42,857 nt of DNA, taken from positions 1 through 42,857 of the IMG/VR virus record IMGVR_UViG_3300046536_000202; one strand, written 5' to 3'. Below, piece after piece: positions 26,204 to 33,669 of the stretch. A program made the position numbers and the translations under genes. Origin of the DNA: a virus. The first letter of the stretch is position 1; every line of letters begins with the position of its first letter. Under the pieces are notes generated by a model. It worked only from the letters and a program-made list of their open reading frames with translations. It made no database searches and was not told where the DNA came from.

Positions 26204-26237
26204 GCATCCCCTCCCTATTACCGATGATTGAAGATAA

Positions 26238-27317
26238 TCACGAGCATTCGCTGCCGCTTGGCGGCGGGGCGAGGTGTTCGCCACTTTCGCGCCGCTCGAA
26301 TCCGATTCGCTCGCCGATCCGGTCAGCACCGCGCGCGACCGTGCCGAGGTTCTTCTCCAGGTACCCCATCGTCGTCATCGGGTGCTTGTGGCGCATGACT
26401 GCCTGGATGTTCTGGACCGGCACGCCGTCCTCCGACAACAGGGTGGCGAAGGTGCCGCGCAGGCGGTGCGGCGTGATGCCCTTGGTCGCGCACACCGCGT
26501 TGGCGGCGCGCATGGCGCTGCGTGCATACCCGGCCGGCAGCTGCGAGCCGTCGGCGCGTGCGGCGATCAGGCCATGGTCGCGGCGCAGCGGCTGCAGGTA
26601 TTCGACCAGCCAGCGCGGCAGCGGTACCGGCTCGGCCTCGCGCCCTTTGGTGATGCCCGGCGTGTAGGTGGAGCGCTGCCAGTCGATCCATTCCCAGTGC
26701 GCAGTAGCCGACTCGGACTCACGCAGGCCGAGGCCGAACATCAGGCGCACGCCGGTGCCGACGGCCTGGCTGCGTGCTGCCTTGTCGATCGCGGCGAACC
26801 AGGTGCGCGCGACATCGATGGGCAAGATCGCGCGCGGGCGCTTTTGCAGCTTCAGCATCTGCACCTTCCAAGGCAAGGCCGGGATGATCTCGCGCTTGAC
26901 CGCCCACATCGCGATCAGCTTGAGCACGCGCAGCCAGTGGTTCGCGCTGGCTGGCTTGTGCGTCTCCAGGTGCGTGTTGCGCGCCAGCTCGACGTCGGTG
27001 GTGGTGACCTGGTTGATCGGCAGTTCGCCCAGGTCGTACAGGTGCAGCCGCCCGAACGTTTCGACGCTGCGGATGTGTGCACGGCTGCGCACCGGTGGCT
27101 GGTGGATTCGCAGCCATTCGGCGATCAACTCGCGCAGCGTCGGTACCGGCTGGCCGCCGTTGGCCCGCACGACGGCGGCGTCGAATGCCTTCTGCGCGAT
27201 CATCTCGGCGCGGGGCCGTTTCGTTTCACGCGTGCTGCGCTGGATGCGTACACCGGCGACTTGAAAGCGGTAGTGCCAGACCTTACAGGTGCCAACACGG
27301 AACAGGCGGTAGCTCAA
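26238..27317 (-). CDS. Second tyrosine recombinase, within the early operon
   Basis: The 359-residue product has the full catalytic set of the family: GLGLRESESATAHW (Arg I), a Lys-bearing beta-hairpin (GITKGREAEP), ITPHRLRGTFATLL (His-x-x-Arg), VMRHKHPMTTMGYLEKN (His/Lys and the Tyr nucleophile). It starts with TTG, which overlaps the stop of the P-like gene (TTGA). It is far from both att sites and divergent from the main integrase. It could resolve phage dimers, serve another site, or be a relic of an older integration module. Confidence 0.88.
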   Translation of the reverse strand: MSYRLFRVGTCKVWHYRFQVAGVRIQRSTRETKRPRAEMIAQKAFDAAVVRANGGQPVPTLRELIAEWLRIHQPPVRSRAHIRSVETFGRLHLYDLGELPINQVTTTDVELARNTHLETHKPASANHWLRVLKLIAMWAVKREIIPALPWKVQMLKLQKRPRAILPIDVARTWFAAIDKAARSQAVGTGVRLMFGLGLRESESATAHWEWIDWQRSTYTPGITKGREAEPVPLPRWLVEYLQPLRRDHGLIAARADGSQLPAGYARSAMRAANAVCATKGITPHRLRGTFATLLSEDGVPVQNIQAVMRHKHPMTTMGYLEKNLGTVARGADRIGERIGFERRESGEHLAPPPSGSECS

Positions 27318-28111
27318 GGCGTGGCCTCCTGCGGCGCAACCAAGCCGAGCGCATCACGCGCTAGATTTGCCGTCGTGAGCGTGACCGATTTGTCGCCATC
27401 AGCCACGCGCTTGAGGATGCGGCGGGCCCAGCGCTTATGGTCGACGCTGTCGTCCGGCCGCTTGGCCACTGCGCGCACGACGATACCCTGCTCCTCGAGC
27501 TGGCGGATCATCGCCGCCGCAGACTCGCGCGACATCATCGTCTTGCCGGGTGCCGGAAGCTGCTGGCGCGGCTGCGGGATCTCAGCCCAGTTCGGCTGCC
27601 CCAGCTGCGCCTTCAAGATCGCGACCCAGCGGTCCTTCACCGCCGAGTAGGCCTGTCCCATCAGCTCGTTCTGTAGGTAGGTCGCGGCCCAGTAGATCGC
27701 GGGATGCGACCACGTTCCCATTTCTCCCTTGCGCCGGGCCTCAAGGCCTGCGACCGCCTCGTGGTATGCAGCGACGGGGTCGGCGAACGGCTTGCACGCC
27801 TGGATGAATTCAGCGCACGACGGCGGCCATGCGTAGCGGCTGCGGCACGCCTTCAGGCCCGACTTCACATCGTCGGGCGTGATGCCTTCCTCCTCGAACG
27901 CCTCGACCCACGATTCCTGCCAGTTGTCGATCGCCTGCGCGTCCGGGAAGTTGGCGCGCCACTTGTGCGGGTAGGCGCCATCGAGCCGGTTGAACAGGTG
28001 ATCCATCAGCGAAATGCCCAGCCCGGGGTGCGGCTCGAACCACTTCGAGTGCGGCCGGGTGGTGATGGGCGCGGCATGCGCCGCTTGCAGCGAGGTCTGC
28101 GATTGGGTCAT
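27314..28111 (-). CDS. Replication protein P-like helicase loader
   Basis: The 265-residue product resembles the lambda P-type replication proteins of betaproteobacterial phages: LMDHLFNRLDGAYPHKWRANFPDAQAIDNWQESWVEAF and GLKACRSRYAWPPSCAEFIQAC. Such proteins bring the host DnaB helicase to the phage origin. It follows the O-like gene with ATGA overlap. Confidence 0.8.
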   Translation of the reverse strand: MTQSQTSLQAAHAAPITTRPHSKWFEPHPGLGISLMDHLFNRLDGAYPHKWRANFPDAQAIDNWQESWVEAFEEEGITPDDVKSGLKACRSRYAWPPSCAEFIQACKPFADPVAAYHEAVAGLEARRKGEMGTWSHPAIYWAATYLQNELMGQAYSAVKDRWVAILKAQLGQPNWAEIPQPRQQLPAPGKTMMSRESAAAMIRQLEEQGIVVRAVAKRPDDSVDHKRWARRILKRVADGDKSVTLTTANLARDALGLVAPQEATP

Positions 28112-28869
28112 GGGTTCGAGTTCCGGTTACGGTTGACGTGGGCGGTCGGGTTGAAGCGCGGCGGCGCGCCGGCCGGCGAGTCGCGCACCCCCTTCAGCAC
28201 CCAGGCGGCCTCGAAGCCGGTCCAGCCACGGCTGCAGCTCAGGGCCAGTGCCTGCTCGAGCGTCAGGCCGGCCAGCGCCGCCTCGGCGAGGTGTTTCTCG
28301 ACGACGGTCTTGGTGACCACCGCGCGCTTCTTCCCGCGGTGGGTCAGCCAGTCCACGATCGTCTGCTCGCTGACCCCGTTCGCGACCAGGTCCGGCTTGG
28401 GGTCATAGGGGGGCGCAGCCCGCGCTTTGGGTTTTGGTTCTTTCTTTTCTTTTCTACTCTTCTCTTCTCTAGGTAACGCTCCGCTAACGCTCTCAGCGTT
28501 AGCATCAGCGTTACCATTGCCGTTACTCTTGTGGTTGGCGACCCGTTTTGCGGTCAGCGCACGCTCTTTTGCTGTCTTTCCGTTATGCCGGGAGAAATTC
28601 GGCAGGCTCAAACCGCTGCCTGACGCGATCAACCAACCCACATCGCACATCGCCTGCGACAATCCGGTAACGCCCGCGATACGGTCGAGTAACGCCAGAC
28701 TAACGCTCGGAGCGTTACCGTCCGTCGTGTGCTGGTCGAACCAGCGCCAGACCTTCAGAAGCTTCCCGACGGTCAGGTCCGGATCGTCCCAGCCGAGCGC
28801 TGCCGTGATCGCAAACACCTCCGGCTTTTCCGGAGTGTTCGCTTCGAACTTGAGCCATTCACCTGCCAT
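28108..28869 (-). CDS. O-like replication initiator with origin inside
   Basis: The 253-residue product begins AGEWLKFEANTPEKPEVFAITAALGWDDPDLTVGKLLKVW, a winged-helix-like phage replication domain, and has FSRHNGKTAKERALTAKRVANHK. A linker at about 113-150 is Asn/Ala- and then Lys/Glu-rich, and the C-terminal domain (IVDWLTHRGKKRAVVTKTVVEKHLAEAALAGLTLEQAL) is helical. A cluster of repeats lies within the coding region, as in lambda O. It overlaps the DUF4406 gene by 11 nt and the P-like gene by 4 nt. Confidence 0.75.
   Translation of the reverse strand: MAGEWLKFEANTPEKPEVFAITAALGWDDPDLTVGKLLKVWRWFDQHTTDGNAPSVSLALLDRIAGVTGLSQAMCDVGWLIASGSGLSLPNFSRHNGKTAKERALTAKRVANHKSNGNGNADANAESVSGALPREEKSRKEKKEPKPKARAAPPYDPKPDLVANGVSEQTIVDWLTHRGKKRAVVTKTVVEKHLAEAALAGLTLEQALALSCSRGWTGFEAAWVLKGVRDSPAGAPPRFNPTAHVNRNRNSNP
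28434..28718. other. Putative phage replication origin: TAACGC iterons and pyrimidine tract
   Basis: Nine copies of (G/C)TAACGC(T/C), one with a mismatch, lie in two groups. At 28473, 28484, 28495 (inverted), 28507 (inverted) and 28519 (inverted, one mismatch); and at 28667, 28689, 28700 and 28711 (inverted). A long C/T tract with few purines (28434-28470) is next to the first group and may be the melting region. The layout inside the initiator gene recalls lambda ori. Confidence 0.6.
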
Positions 28870-29170
28870 CGCAGCCTCCCGCCACTGCGTGCGTGACTTC
28901 AAGGCCAAGGGCTGATGCAATGTGATGTTCGAGCATCGCGCCGCGCGATTTCTCCCAGCCACCCAGCAGATGGATGCCGTCGCAGGTGACCAGCTGTGCG
29001 ATGTCGGCGCGCATGCAGTCTTCCCACTTGGCGCCGACATCCGGGTTGATCTCGGCCGGATTGACCACCTGCAGGCCCTGCGCGCGCAGGTGGGCAGCTT
29101 CGGCATGGAAGGCCGCGAAATTCAGCCCTGGGAGGCCCGACATCGGACCAGCGATGTAGATTTTTTTCAT
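28859..29170 (-). CDS. DUF4406 / nucleoside deoxyribosyltransferase-like protein
   Basis: The 103-residue product begins KKIYIAGPMSGLPGLNFAAF and has NPAEINPD, WEDCMRADIAQLVTCDGIHLLGGWEKSRGAMLEH. This is the compact DUF4406 pattern, related to nucleoside 2-deoxyribosyltransferases, with the Glu of MLEH in the likely active site. It may act on phage or host nucleotides. It precedes the O-like gene with an 11-nt overlap. Confidence 0.78.
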   Translation of the reverse strand: MKKIYIAGPMSGLPGLNFAAFHAEAAHLRAQGLQVVNPAEINPDVGAKWEDCMRADIAQLVTCDGIHLLGGWEKSRGAMLEHHIASALGLEVTHAVAGGCDGR

Positions 29171-29197
29171 GCTTGTGCTTTCTTATTCCAGCAACAC

Positions 29198-29581
29198 TCA
29201 GACGGACGTTGTCACGCGGCTGGCGACGTTGGCGCATACTCCAGCCAGGTAAGGACGGGCGCCCCCCCCCCTCACGACCGGGTTGCCTTTCTTGTCGATC
29301 TTCGGGCCGCGCACCATCACGCGCGCCAGCTTCACCTCACCCGGGCTCACGGCCAGCCAGTCATGGCAGAACTGCGGCGCGTCGAATTCAGGACTGACCT
29401 TCACCGGGCGGTCGGCCTCGTCAAAGAGCTTGGCCGCGTGCGCATCGCGCCGGGCCGCCCACTCCACCGGGGACAACTCGCGCTTCGTGTTCTTGTCCAC
29501 GACGACGAACGTCGGGATCTTGCGCGCGGCCTTGTGCTTGCACAGGCCCTTGCTGACGCCAAATACACAAAATGCACCCAT
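29198..29581 (-). CDS. Early phage protein with a run of ten G near its end
   Basis: The 127-residue product (GAFCVFGVSKGLCKHKAARK ... RVMVRGPKIDKKGNPVVRGGG) belongs to no family I recognise. Start at ATG 29581 is supported by a GGAGC site. Near the C-terminus the coding strand has a homopolymer of ten G (29262-29271). This could cause slippage of the last 25 or so codons or reflect a sequencing problem. Confidence 0.55.
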   Translation of the reverse strand: MGAFCVFGVSKGLCKHKAARKIPTFVVVDKNTKRELSPVEWAARRDAHAAKLFDEADRPVKVSPEFDAPQFCHDWLAVSPGEVKLARVMVRGPKIDKKGNPVVRGGGARPYLAGVCANVASRVTTSV

Positions 29582-29630
29582 CGCTGCTGCTCCTTTCAGA
29601 GGTTGAACGTAACGAGAGAGGCCAGGACGT

Positions 29631-30212
29631 TCATGCCTCACCCAACTTTGTGAGGAACTCGATCAGCTCATCGACCTCATCCAACGTCAGCTCCATGGCG
29701 CCTTGACCGGACTTCCGGATCTCGACCAGCCCATGCGACCAGATCGCGAACTTGCAGTCAGAGGATTTTTTGCGGGGCGCAGCCGGCGCTGCTGTTGGTG
29801 CAGGTGTTGGTGCAGCAGTTGGTGCGCCCGTAGGCGCTGCGGCGGGAGCAAACGTCGGCACCTGCAGCTCCGGCTTATTGATTCGTCCCAGCTCTCGACT
29901 AGATGCAAGCGCATCACCTTCCCTGGTGCTTGGGATAGCCTTCGGCCCGAGCTTCCACGTCCGGCCGACGCACACCAGGCGATCTCCCTGCACAGAGCTG
30001 CGCAGCTCTACGGACGGGTACTGGTCCGGACGCAGGTCGAGCAGCACACTGAGCTCGGACGATGTAGCGCTGCCGCGCTGTTCGATGAAGGCGATGGCCA
30101 GCGCCGCGGTGCCGAGCGTCTTGTGCTGCTCGCGGAAGGCGATGATCTCGGCTTTGGCGGCAGTCAACTCTGCGGCGCTGGGCCGCTCGGCCAGGTCGAG
30201 GTCGTCCATCAT
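29631..30212 (-). CDS. Early phage protein with Ala/Pro/Thr linker
   Basis: The 193-residue product has an N-terminal helical region (SAAELTAAKAEIIAFREQHKTLGTAALAIAFIEQ), a winged-helix-like part (SSELSVLLDLRPDQYPSVELRSSVQGDRLVCVGRTWKLG), an Ala/Pro/Thr linker at about 130-155 and a C-terminal acidic helix (LTLDEVDELIEFLTKLG). It may bind DNA, but I do not recognise a family. The ATGA overlap with the upstream gene supports the start at 30212. Confidence 0.6.
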   Translation of the reverse strand: MMDDLDLAERPSAAELTAAKAEIIAFREQHKTLGTAALAIAFIEQRGSATSSELSVLLDLRPDQYPSVELRSSVQGDRLVCVGRTWKLGPKAIPSTREGDALASSRELGRINKPELQVPTFAPAAAPTGAPTAAPTPAPTAAPAAPRKKSSDCKFAIWSHGLVEIRKSGQGAMELTLDEVDELIEFLTKLGEA

Positions 30213-30469
30213 TTGACACCCCGCACGTGCGACTTGTGTCGCTGCACGTTGCGCGCCTTGCGTGCCGCGCGCTGCTGCTGGGCCATGTTGATCCCGACGC
30301 CGCGGGTGCCGTAGAAGCGCGACGAACTCGATGCCGAAGCGCTGCGCGACAGGCGCCTGGAAGGACGCGGGGCCTCGGCGCGTGCGATCGGCGTCGGCTG
30401 GATCGGGAAGACGCCGGCACCGAATGCCAGCGTGGCGCCGATGATTGCAGCCAGTGATTTTCTGAACAT
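30209..30469 (-). CDS. Small basic protein with signal-like N-terminus
   Basis: The 86-residue product starts FRKSLAAIIGATLAFGAGVFPIQ, a likely signal peptide or membrane anchor, followed by a Ser/Arg-rich basic part. No family recognised. It is coupled to the following gene. The 195 bp upstream (30470-30664) hold no gene that I can support. Confidence 0.5.
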   Translation of the reverse strand: MFRKSLAAIIGATLAFGAGVFPIQPTPIARAEAPRPSRRLSRSASASSSSRFYGTRGVGINMAQQQRAARKARNVQRHKSHVRGVK

Positions 30470-30664
30470 CGTTATCCCTTGTTTTGGTTGGTTGGTGCGC
30501 CTGCATGGTCCCTGGCGCGAGGGGTAGCGCGTTGGCGCGCGCTTCCATTGGTTCGCTGGGCAGGCACCCTACAGCTTCAGTTGGTATGCACCGGCTTTCG
30601 CCGCCCGCGCCGCCTGCGGGGTCTTAATCGATTCAAATCACCTCGATTCGCAGTTCGGGGGCGG

Positions 30665-30958
30665 CTACGCGGCCGCCCTCAGCACGTCCCAGCCGCGGTA
30701 GTTCGCGGCCGTGTAGCCCTGTTGACCTTTGACGCAGGCGCGGCTCGCCAAGCCCCATTCGATCAAGTCGTCGCGCGCATTCTTCGAGACCACGTCACCG
30801 TCGTAAATCGGCCCCTGGTGCACCAGCTGGGCGAGCTGCTCGCGCTGAGCAGCGCTCATGACAACGTTCAGGACGAACGCCGCGAGCTCGTATTCCTCGC
30901 TACCCTGCCCATGCGAAATGAGCTGAGACAGTGCGACATTCAATTTTTCGTTTGCCAT
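30665..30958 (-). CDS. Small early phage protein of unknown function
   Basis: The 97-residue product (ANEKLNVALSQLISHGQGSEEYELAAFVLNVVMSAAQREQLAQLV ... GLASRACVKGQQGYTAANYRGWDVL) is predicted mostly helical with a C-terminal winged-helix-like end. The start at 30958 is fixed by a strong AGGAGG seven bases upstream. Function unknown. Confidence 0.6.
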   Translation of the reverse strand: MANEKLNVALSQLISHGQGSEEYELAAFVLNVVMSAAQREQLAQLVHQGPIYDGDVVSKNARDDLIEWGLASRACVKGQQGYTAANYRGWDVLRAAA

Positions 30959-31029
30959 CGGTACCCCTCCTTTTGGTTCTTCGGTTAAGCGCTCTCGCGC
31001 GGATCTGTTCCGGCAATGGTCAGCCCAGG

Positions 31030-31194
31030 TCAAGCTCCAAACTGGCGTTCGTTCACGGTCATGCTCGGTACGCGCGCGGCGGGGACAGCGGTGCGCAGGT
31101 GCTGCCAGGGCAGACCTGCTTCGCACAGGCGCTGCTCCTCCGCGGTCTGAGGGAACGGCCAGGCTGCCCTTCGCTCAGGAGTGAGCCAGGTCAT
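31030..31194 (-). CDS. 54-residue early protein, coupled to DUF551 gene
   Basis: A short frame starts at ATG 31194, overlapping the stop of the DUF551 gene (ATGA), and encodes TWLTPERRAAWPF ... VPSMTVNERQFGA. The 4-bp overlap at its start is the main support. No family recognised. Confidence 0.5.
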   Translation of the reverse strand: MTWLTPERRAAWPFPQTAEEQRLCEAGLPWQHLRTAVPAARVPSMTVNERQFGA

Positions 31195-31616
31195 TGCGGC
31201 GCTTCCGGAAAGCTCATCCAGTGGGTCACGCTCGTGAACTCGACTGGCATGCCGTCAGCGAAGCGCCAGGTATCGCCGTCCAGGTATCCGGTCCAGACCT
31301 CGCGCTCGGGCGTCGCGATCAGCAGCAAGGTGTCAGCGTCGGGCAGCTTCGTGGAGACCGGAATCCAGGTGACGGCCGGAGAGTTCGGCGGCGCCGCCTC
31401 CCCCTGCAGCCGACTGAGCGCCTGCAGCAAGGCTTTGGCCACGCGGCGCCCGTACGGGCCGAGGCCAAGAAACAACGTCGACGCTTGAGCGAGCTCAACA
31501 TCAGTGCCATTGGCCAGCGCAGAATCAATACTGGGGGAGCGTGCGGGCAGCGAAAATGGCGCGCACGAAGCGCACAAGCAGTCGGGCGCGTGCACATCGT
31601 CGGCAAGGGCGATCAC
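31191..31616 (-). CDS. DUF551 domain protein
   Basis: The last 65 residues carry the DUF551 pattern: WIPVSTKLPDADTLLLIAT, then VWTGYLDGDTWRF and VTHWMSFPEAPQ. The N-terminal half has CLCASC, a possible metal knuckle. The start is GTG 31616, overlapping the preceding stop (GTGA). DUF551 genes are frequent in phage early regions and their role is unknown. Confidence 0.75.
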   Translation of the reverse strand: MIALADDVHAPDCLCASCAPFSLPARSPSIDSALANGTDVELAQASTLFLGLGPYGRRVAKALLQALSRLQGEAAPPNSPAVTWIPVSTKLPDADTLLLIATPEREVWTGYLDGDTWRFADGMPVEFTSVTHWMSFPEAPQ

Positions 31617-31798
31617 GCTGCCTCCAGCTGCTCGACGTTCCCGCTTGCGCGGGAATCCTCTTCGTCCCAGCCGGCCTGCCATTCGGCTACGGCCGCCACC
31701 CACGGGTTCATGCCGTGCTGGTTCCGGCCCTTGCCAGCGATGCGTGCCGTGCGGCCGCGTGCGCGAATCGCCTCGCGCGAGATGATTGGTTCGTCCAT
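31613..31798 (-). CDS. Small Rmf-like protein
   Basis: The 61-residue product has REAIRARGRTARIAGKGRNQHGMNPW and AEWQAGWDEED. This resembles the short ribosome modulation factor-like family common in phages (basic helix, Asn-Pro pair, then W-x-x-GW). It might act on ribosomes, but this is only sequence resemblance. It follows the Cro-like gene in the early operon. Confidence 0.5.
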   Translation of the reverse strand: MDEPIISREAIRARGRTARIAGKGRNQHGMNPWVAAVAEWQAGWDEEDSRASGNVEQLEAA

Positions 31799-31843
31799 CA
31801 GGTTCCCTCGTTGTGGTTGCAGCGCTCTGACGGCGCCTGTTGC

Positions 31844-32065
31844 TTAGGCCGCGGCTGTGTCTTTGCCGCGATACATGGCGTTGCAGTCTTCGCACGAAAC
31901 TTCGTGCTCGGTGACGCGGTCAATCTGCACGGCGGAATCGAGAGTGATGCGGACTTCGCCGCGCTCCCACTGGCTGATCAGGCTCTGCGACGCAGGCGGA
32001 TTCAACAGAGCGCCGAACTCCGCCTGTGTCTGTTTTTTTTTCTTGCGGTACTCGGTAAGGTGCAT
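31844..32065 (-). CDS. Cro-like helix-turn-helix regulator
   Basis: The 73-residue product has an XRE-type HTH: TEYRKKKKQTQAEFGALLNPPASQSLISQWERGEVRITLDSAVQIDRVT. The C-terminal end carries a CEDC pair that may bind metal. It is the first gene of the leftward early operon, opposite to the repressor, with operators and a promoter in between. This is the position of Cro in lambdoid phages. Confidence 0.82.
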   Translation of the reverse strand: MHLTEYRKKKKQTQAEFGALLNPPASQSLISQWERGEVRITLDSAVQIDRVTEHEVSCEDCNAMYRGKDTAAA

Positions 32066-32084
32066 GTGCGCTCCGGAGGGATGA

Positions 32085-32168
32085 TTAGCAATGCTGATAA
32101 ATGCTTATATTCTACATTAACAGCATTGCTAATCAACCCCTCGCGCTAAAAATTAGGATTGCTTATAA
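32085..32168. promoter_or_regulatory. Right operator region with early leftward promoter
   Basis: Operator-like 16-mers: TTAGCAATGCTGATAA at 32085-32100, its inverted form TTAACAGCATTGCTAA at 32117-32132, and a weaker TTAGGATTGCTTATAA at 32153-32168. On the minus strand TTGATT (32136-32131), 16 bp, TAGAAT (32114-32109) forms a promoter for the Cro-like gene. The second operator fills its spacer and the first lies around the start point. Confidence 0.72.
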
Positions 32169-32178
32169 AATTCCGCAG

Positions 32179-32604
32179 ATGAAACGACGCGATTTGACAA
32201 CAGAAGAAAGAGAAGAGACCCGGCGACTCGCCAACGAATGGGAGGTTTTTCGCGCGGAGAACAAGGGCGCGACCCAAACTTGGCTGGGAGCTGAGACCGG
32301 GCTGGGCGGCCAGAGTGCGGTCAGTCAGTATCTGAACGGCGTGATCCCGTTGAACCTGACGGCCTTACTAGCATTTTGTCGAGTGCTTAATCTTGAGCCA
32401 AAGCAGATCAGTCCACGCCTGTCGAGCATGGTCGGCGACGTCGAGCTGATGCAGCTCGCAGGCCAGGGGAACGCTCCAATTAGTCTCACCGCTGCACAAA
32501 CCGCCAGGGAGCAATTGCTGCTGATGGCGTACCGCGTCGGCAGTGACACGGATCGTACTGCCATGGACGTGCTGGCCGAGCAAATCCTCAGGCGCGCTGG
32601 CTAG
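32179..32604 (+). CDS. Short prophage repressor, no peptidase domain
   Basis: The 141-residue product has an XRE-like HTH at about 22-75 (WEVFRAENKGATQTWLGAETGLGGQSAVSQYLNGVIPLNLTALLAFCRVLN). The C-terminal part is short and helical. It lacks the Ser-Lys S24/LexA peptidase domain of the CI type. It is divergent from the Cro-like gene and lies between two operator groups, so it is the best immunity repressor candidate. Without the peptidase, induction would not be by RecA-stimulated self-cleavage. I chose ATG 32179; the open frame extends upstream to 32101 through operator DNA. Confidence 0.78.
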   Translation: MKRRDLTTEEREETRRLANEWEVFRAENKGATQTWLGAETGLGGQSAVSQYLNGVIPLNLTALLAFCRVLNLEPKQISPRLSSMVGDVELMQLAGQGNAPISLTAAQTAREQLLLMAYRVGSDTDRTAMDVLAEQILRRAG

Positions 32605-32764
32605 GCGTCGAACGGGGCGAGGCTGATTTTCGGGATTTCCGGTCTCGCGTTCGAGTGGTTGCCGGCATCCGCTCGCTGAGCCCTTTCGCGAAATCACGGA
32701 GCAACTCCCTAGTGTACGGATCCATTGAAGCGTAGGCCGAAATCAGTTCAGGAAGGTGCTTCAT
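32588..32764 (-). CDS. Small basic protein convergent with the repressor
   Basis: A 58-residue frame begins KHLPELISAYASMDPYTRELLRDFAKGLSERM and ends in a basic Ser/Arg/Thr-rich tail. A GAGG site lies seven bases before the ATG at 32764. Its 3' end overlaps the repressor gene end by 17 bp on the opposite strand. Upstream, 32783-32798 is a weak match to the operator word (11 of 16). Function unknown. Confidence 0.45.
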   Translation of the reverse strand: MKHLPELISAYASMDPYTRELLRDFAKGLSERMPATTRTRDRKSRKSASPRSTPSQRA

Positions 32765-32976
32765 CGGTAACCTCATAACTTAAAAGTATTGCTGATATAG
32801 GGCAACTATATGCGCTCTGGGTTACGGTAGTCCACCTCCTCTACTAAAAATCATCGGGTGAATTGTGACCAGATATTTCCGCGCCAATTTCTGTAACGAT
32901 TCGTCGAAGAGCCTCTCCACAGACGCGATAGATTGTGTGGTGACTCCATGTAACAAAGTAGCAGTGTTGTTTTTTT

Positions 32977-32998
32977 GTGGTGTCATATCTGACACCAC
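32977..32998. promoter_or_regulatory. 22-bp perfect palindrome before Arc-like gene
   Basis: GTGGTGTCA and TGACACCAC, nine bases each, flank TATC. The palindrome lies 38 bp before the Arc-like gene in AT-rich DNA. It is a likely operator for the ribbon-helix-helix product (autoregulation, inferred). Confidence 0.6.
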
Positions 32999-33036
32999 TT
33001 TTGTTCGATGATTTCCTGACGCGCAACAATCGCGCG

Positions 33037-33261
33037 ATGGAAAAACGACACAAGACTGAACGAACTCAGCGAACACTGCGCCTTCCCCCTGATCTGGATG
33101 CGGAGGTCGAGGAGGCGGCCGCGCGGGCCGGTCGCTCCATGAACGATGAGATCGTGTTTCGGCTCCGTGCTTACACCCAGGCGACAACGCTGAGCAAAGT
33201 AGCCCAGCAGAATGCCGAGCTGAAACGGATGGTGCAGCAACTGATCGACAGGTTGTGCTAG
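33037..33261 (+). CDS. Arc-like ribbon-helix-helix regulator
   Basis: The 74-residue product has RTLRLPPDLDAEVEEAAARAGRSMNDEIVFRLRAYTQ, the Arc/MetJ ribbon-helix-helix pattern with a beta strand (TLRLPP) and two helices, and a C-terminal coiled tail (VAQQNAELKRMVQQLIDRL). It binds DNA as a dimer of dimers in known relatives. The 22-bp palindrome just upstream fits as its operator. Confidence 0.82.
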   Translation: MEKRHKTERTQRTLRLPPDLDAEVEEAAARAGRSMNDEIVFRLRAYTQATTLSKVAQQNAELKRMVQQLIDRLC

Positions 33262-33294
33262 GTAGGTTACCCAAGTACTCACACGGAGGAAAAA

Positions 33295-33648
33295 TTGAGA
33301 CTGCTCATACCATTGGCCGTTGCCGTTGCCATTTCTGGATGTGCCGCCGCCCCTGCGGTTCCTACCGCCACACCCGCTGAGCAGCAAAGCGCCATAGTCG
33401 CTTATATGAATTGCTTGGCTCCTTTCGCCAAACGTCTTGACGATGGCCGATCGGATGCCCAAACGATTGCGCTCGCGATGCGCGGCGCCTGCCCAACCGA
33501 ACTGGAGGCGGTTTTCGAAACCATATCTCGTGGCGACAATCCTTACGTTAAGCAGGAGATTCGCGCGCGCGGCCACTCCCTCGAGCAATCGTCAGCGCTG
33601 CAGGTAGTTCTGGACATTCGGAACTTCAAGGCTAACCAGACCAAGTAG
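33295..33648 (+). CDS. Lysogeny-region lipoprotein
   Basis: The 117-residue product begins RLLIPLAVAVAISGCAAAP, a signal peptide with lipobox (ISGC). The mature part is soluble (NCLAPFAKRLDDGRSDAQTIALAMRGACP). The start codon is TTG at 33295, eight bases after GGAGG. It lies next to the repressor, in the same direction, and ends before a terminator, so it may be expressed in the lysogen. Superinfection exclusion or another surface change is possible but not shown. Confidence 0.7.
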   Translation: MRLLIPLAVAVAISGCAAAPAVPTATPAEQQSAIVAYMNCLAPFAKRLDDGRSDAQTIALAMRGACPTELEAVFETISRGDNPYVKQEIRARGHSLEQSSALQVVLDIRNFKANQTK

Positions 33649-33669
33649 TCCGCAAATCCCTCCATCGCA

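Noticed and set aside
27354-27363. TCACGCGCTA, near match to the late-promoter word
   Set aside because: It has one mismatch, lies inside the P-like gene, and at the required 16-nt distance there is GCGCCG, not a -10-like hexamer.
29317-29326. TCACGCGCGC, near match to the late-promoter word
   Set aside because: One mismatch, inside a coding region, and the hexamer at the right distance (GATCGA) lacks the final T.
32844-33053. 69-residue minus-strand frame opposite the Arc-like gene
   Set aside because: It runs through the palindromic operator and AT-rich regulatory DNA and has no convincing start or motif.
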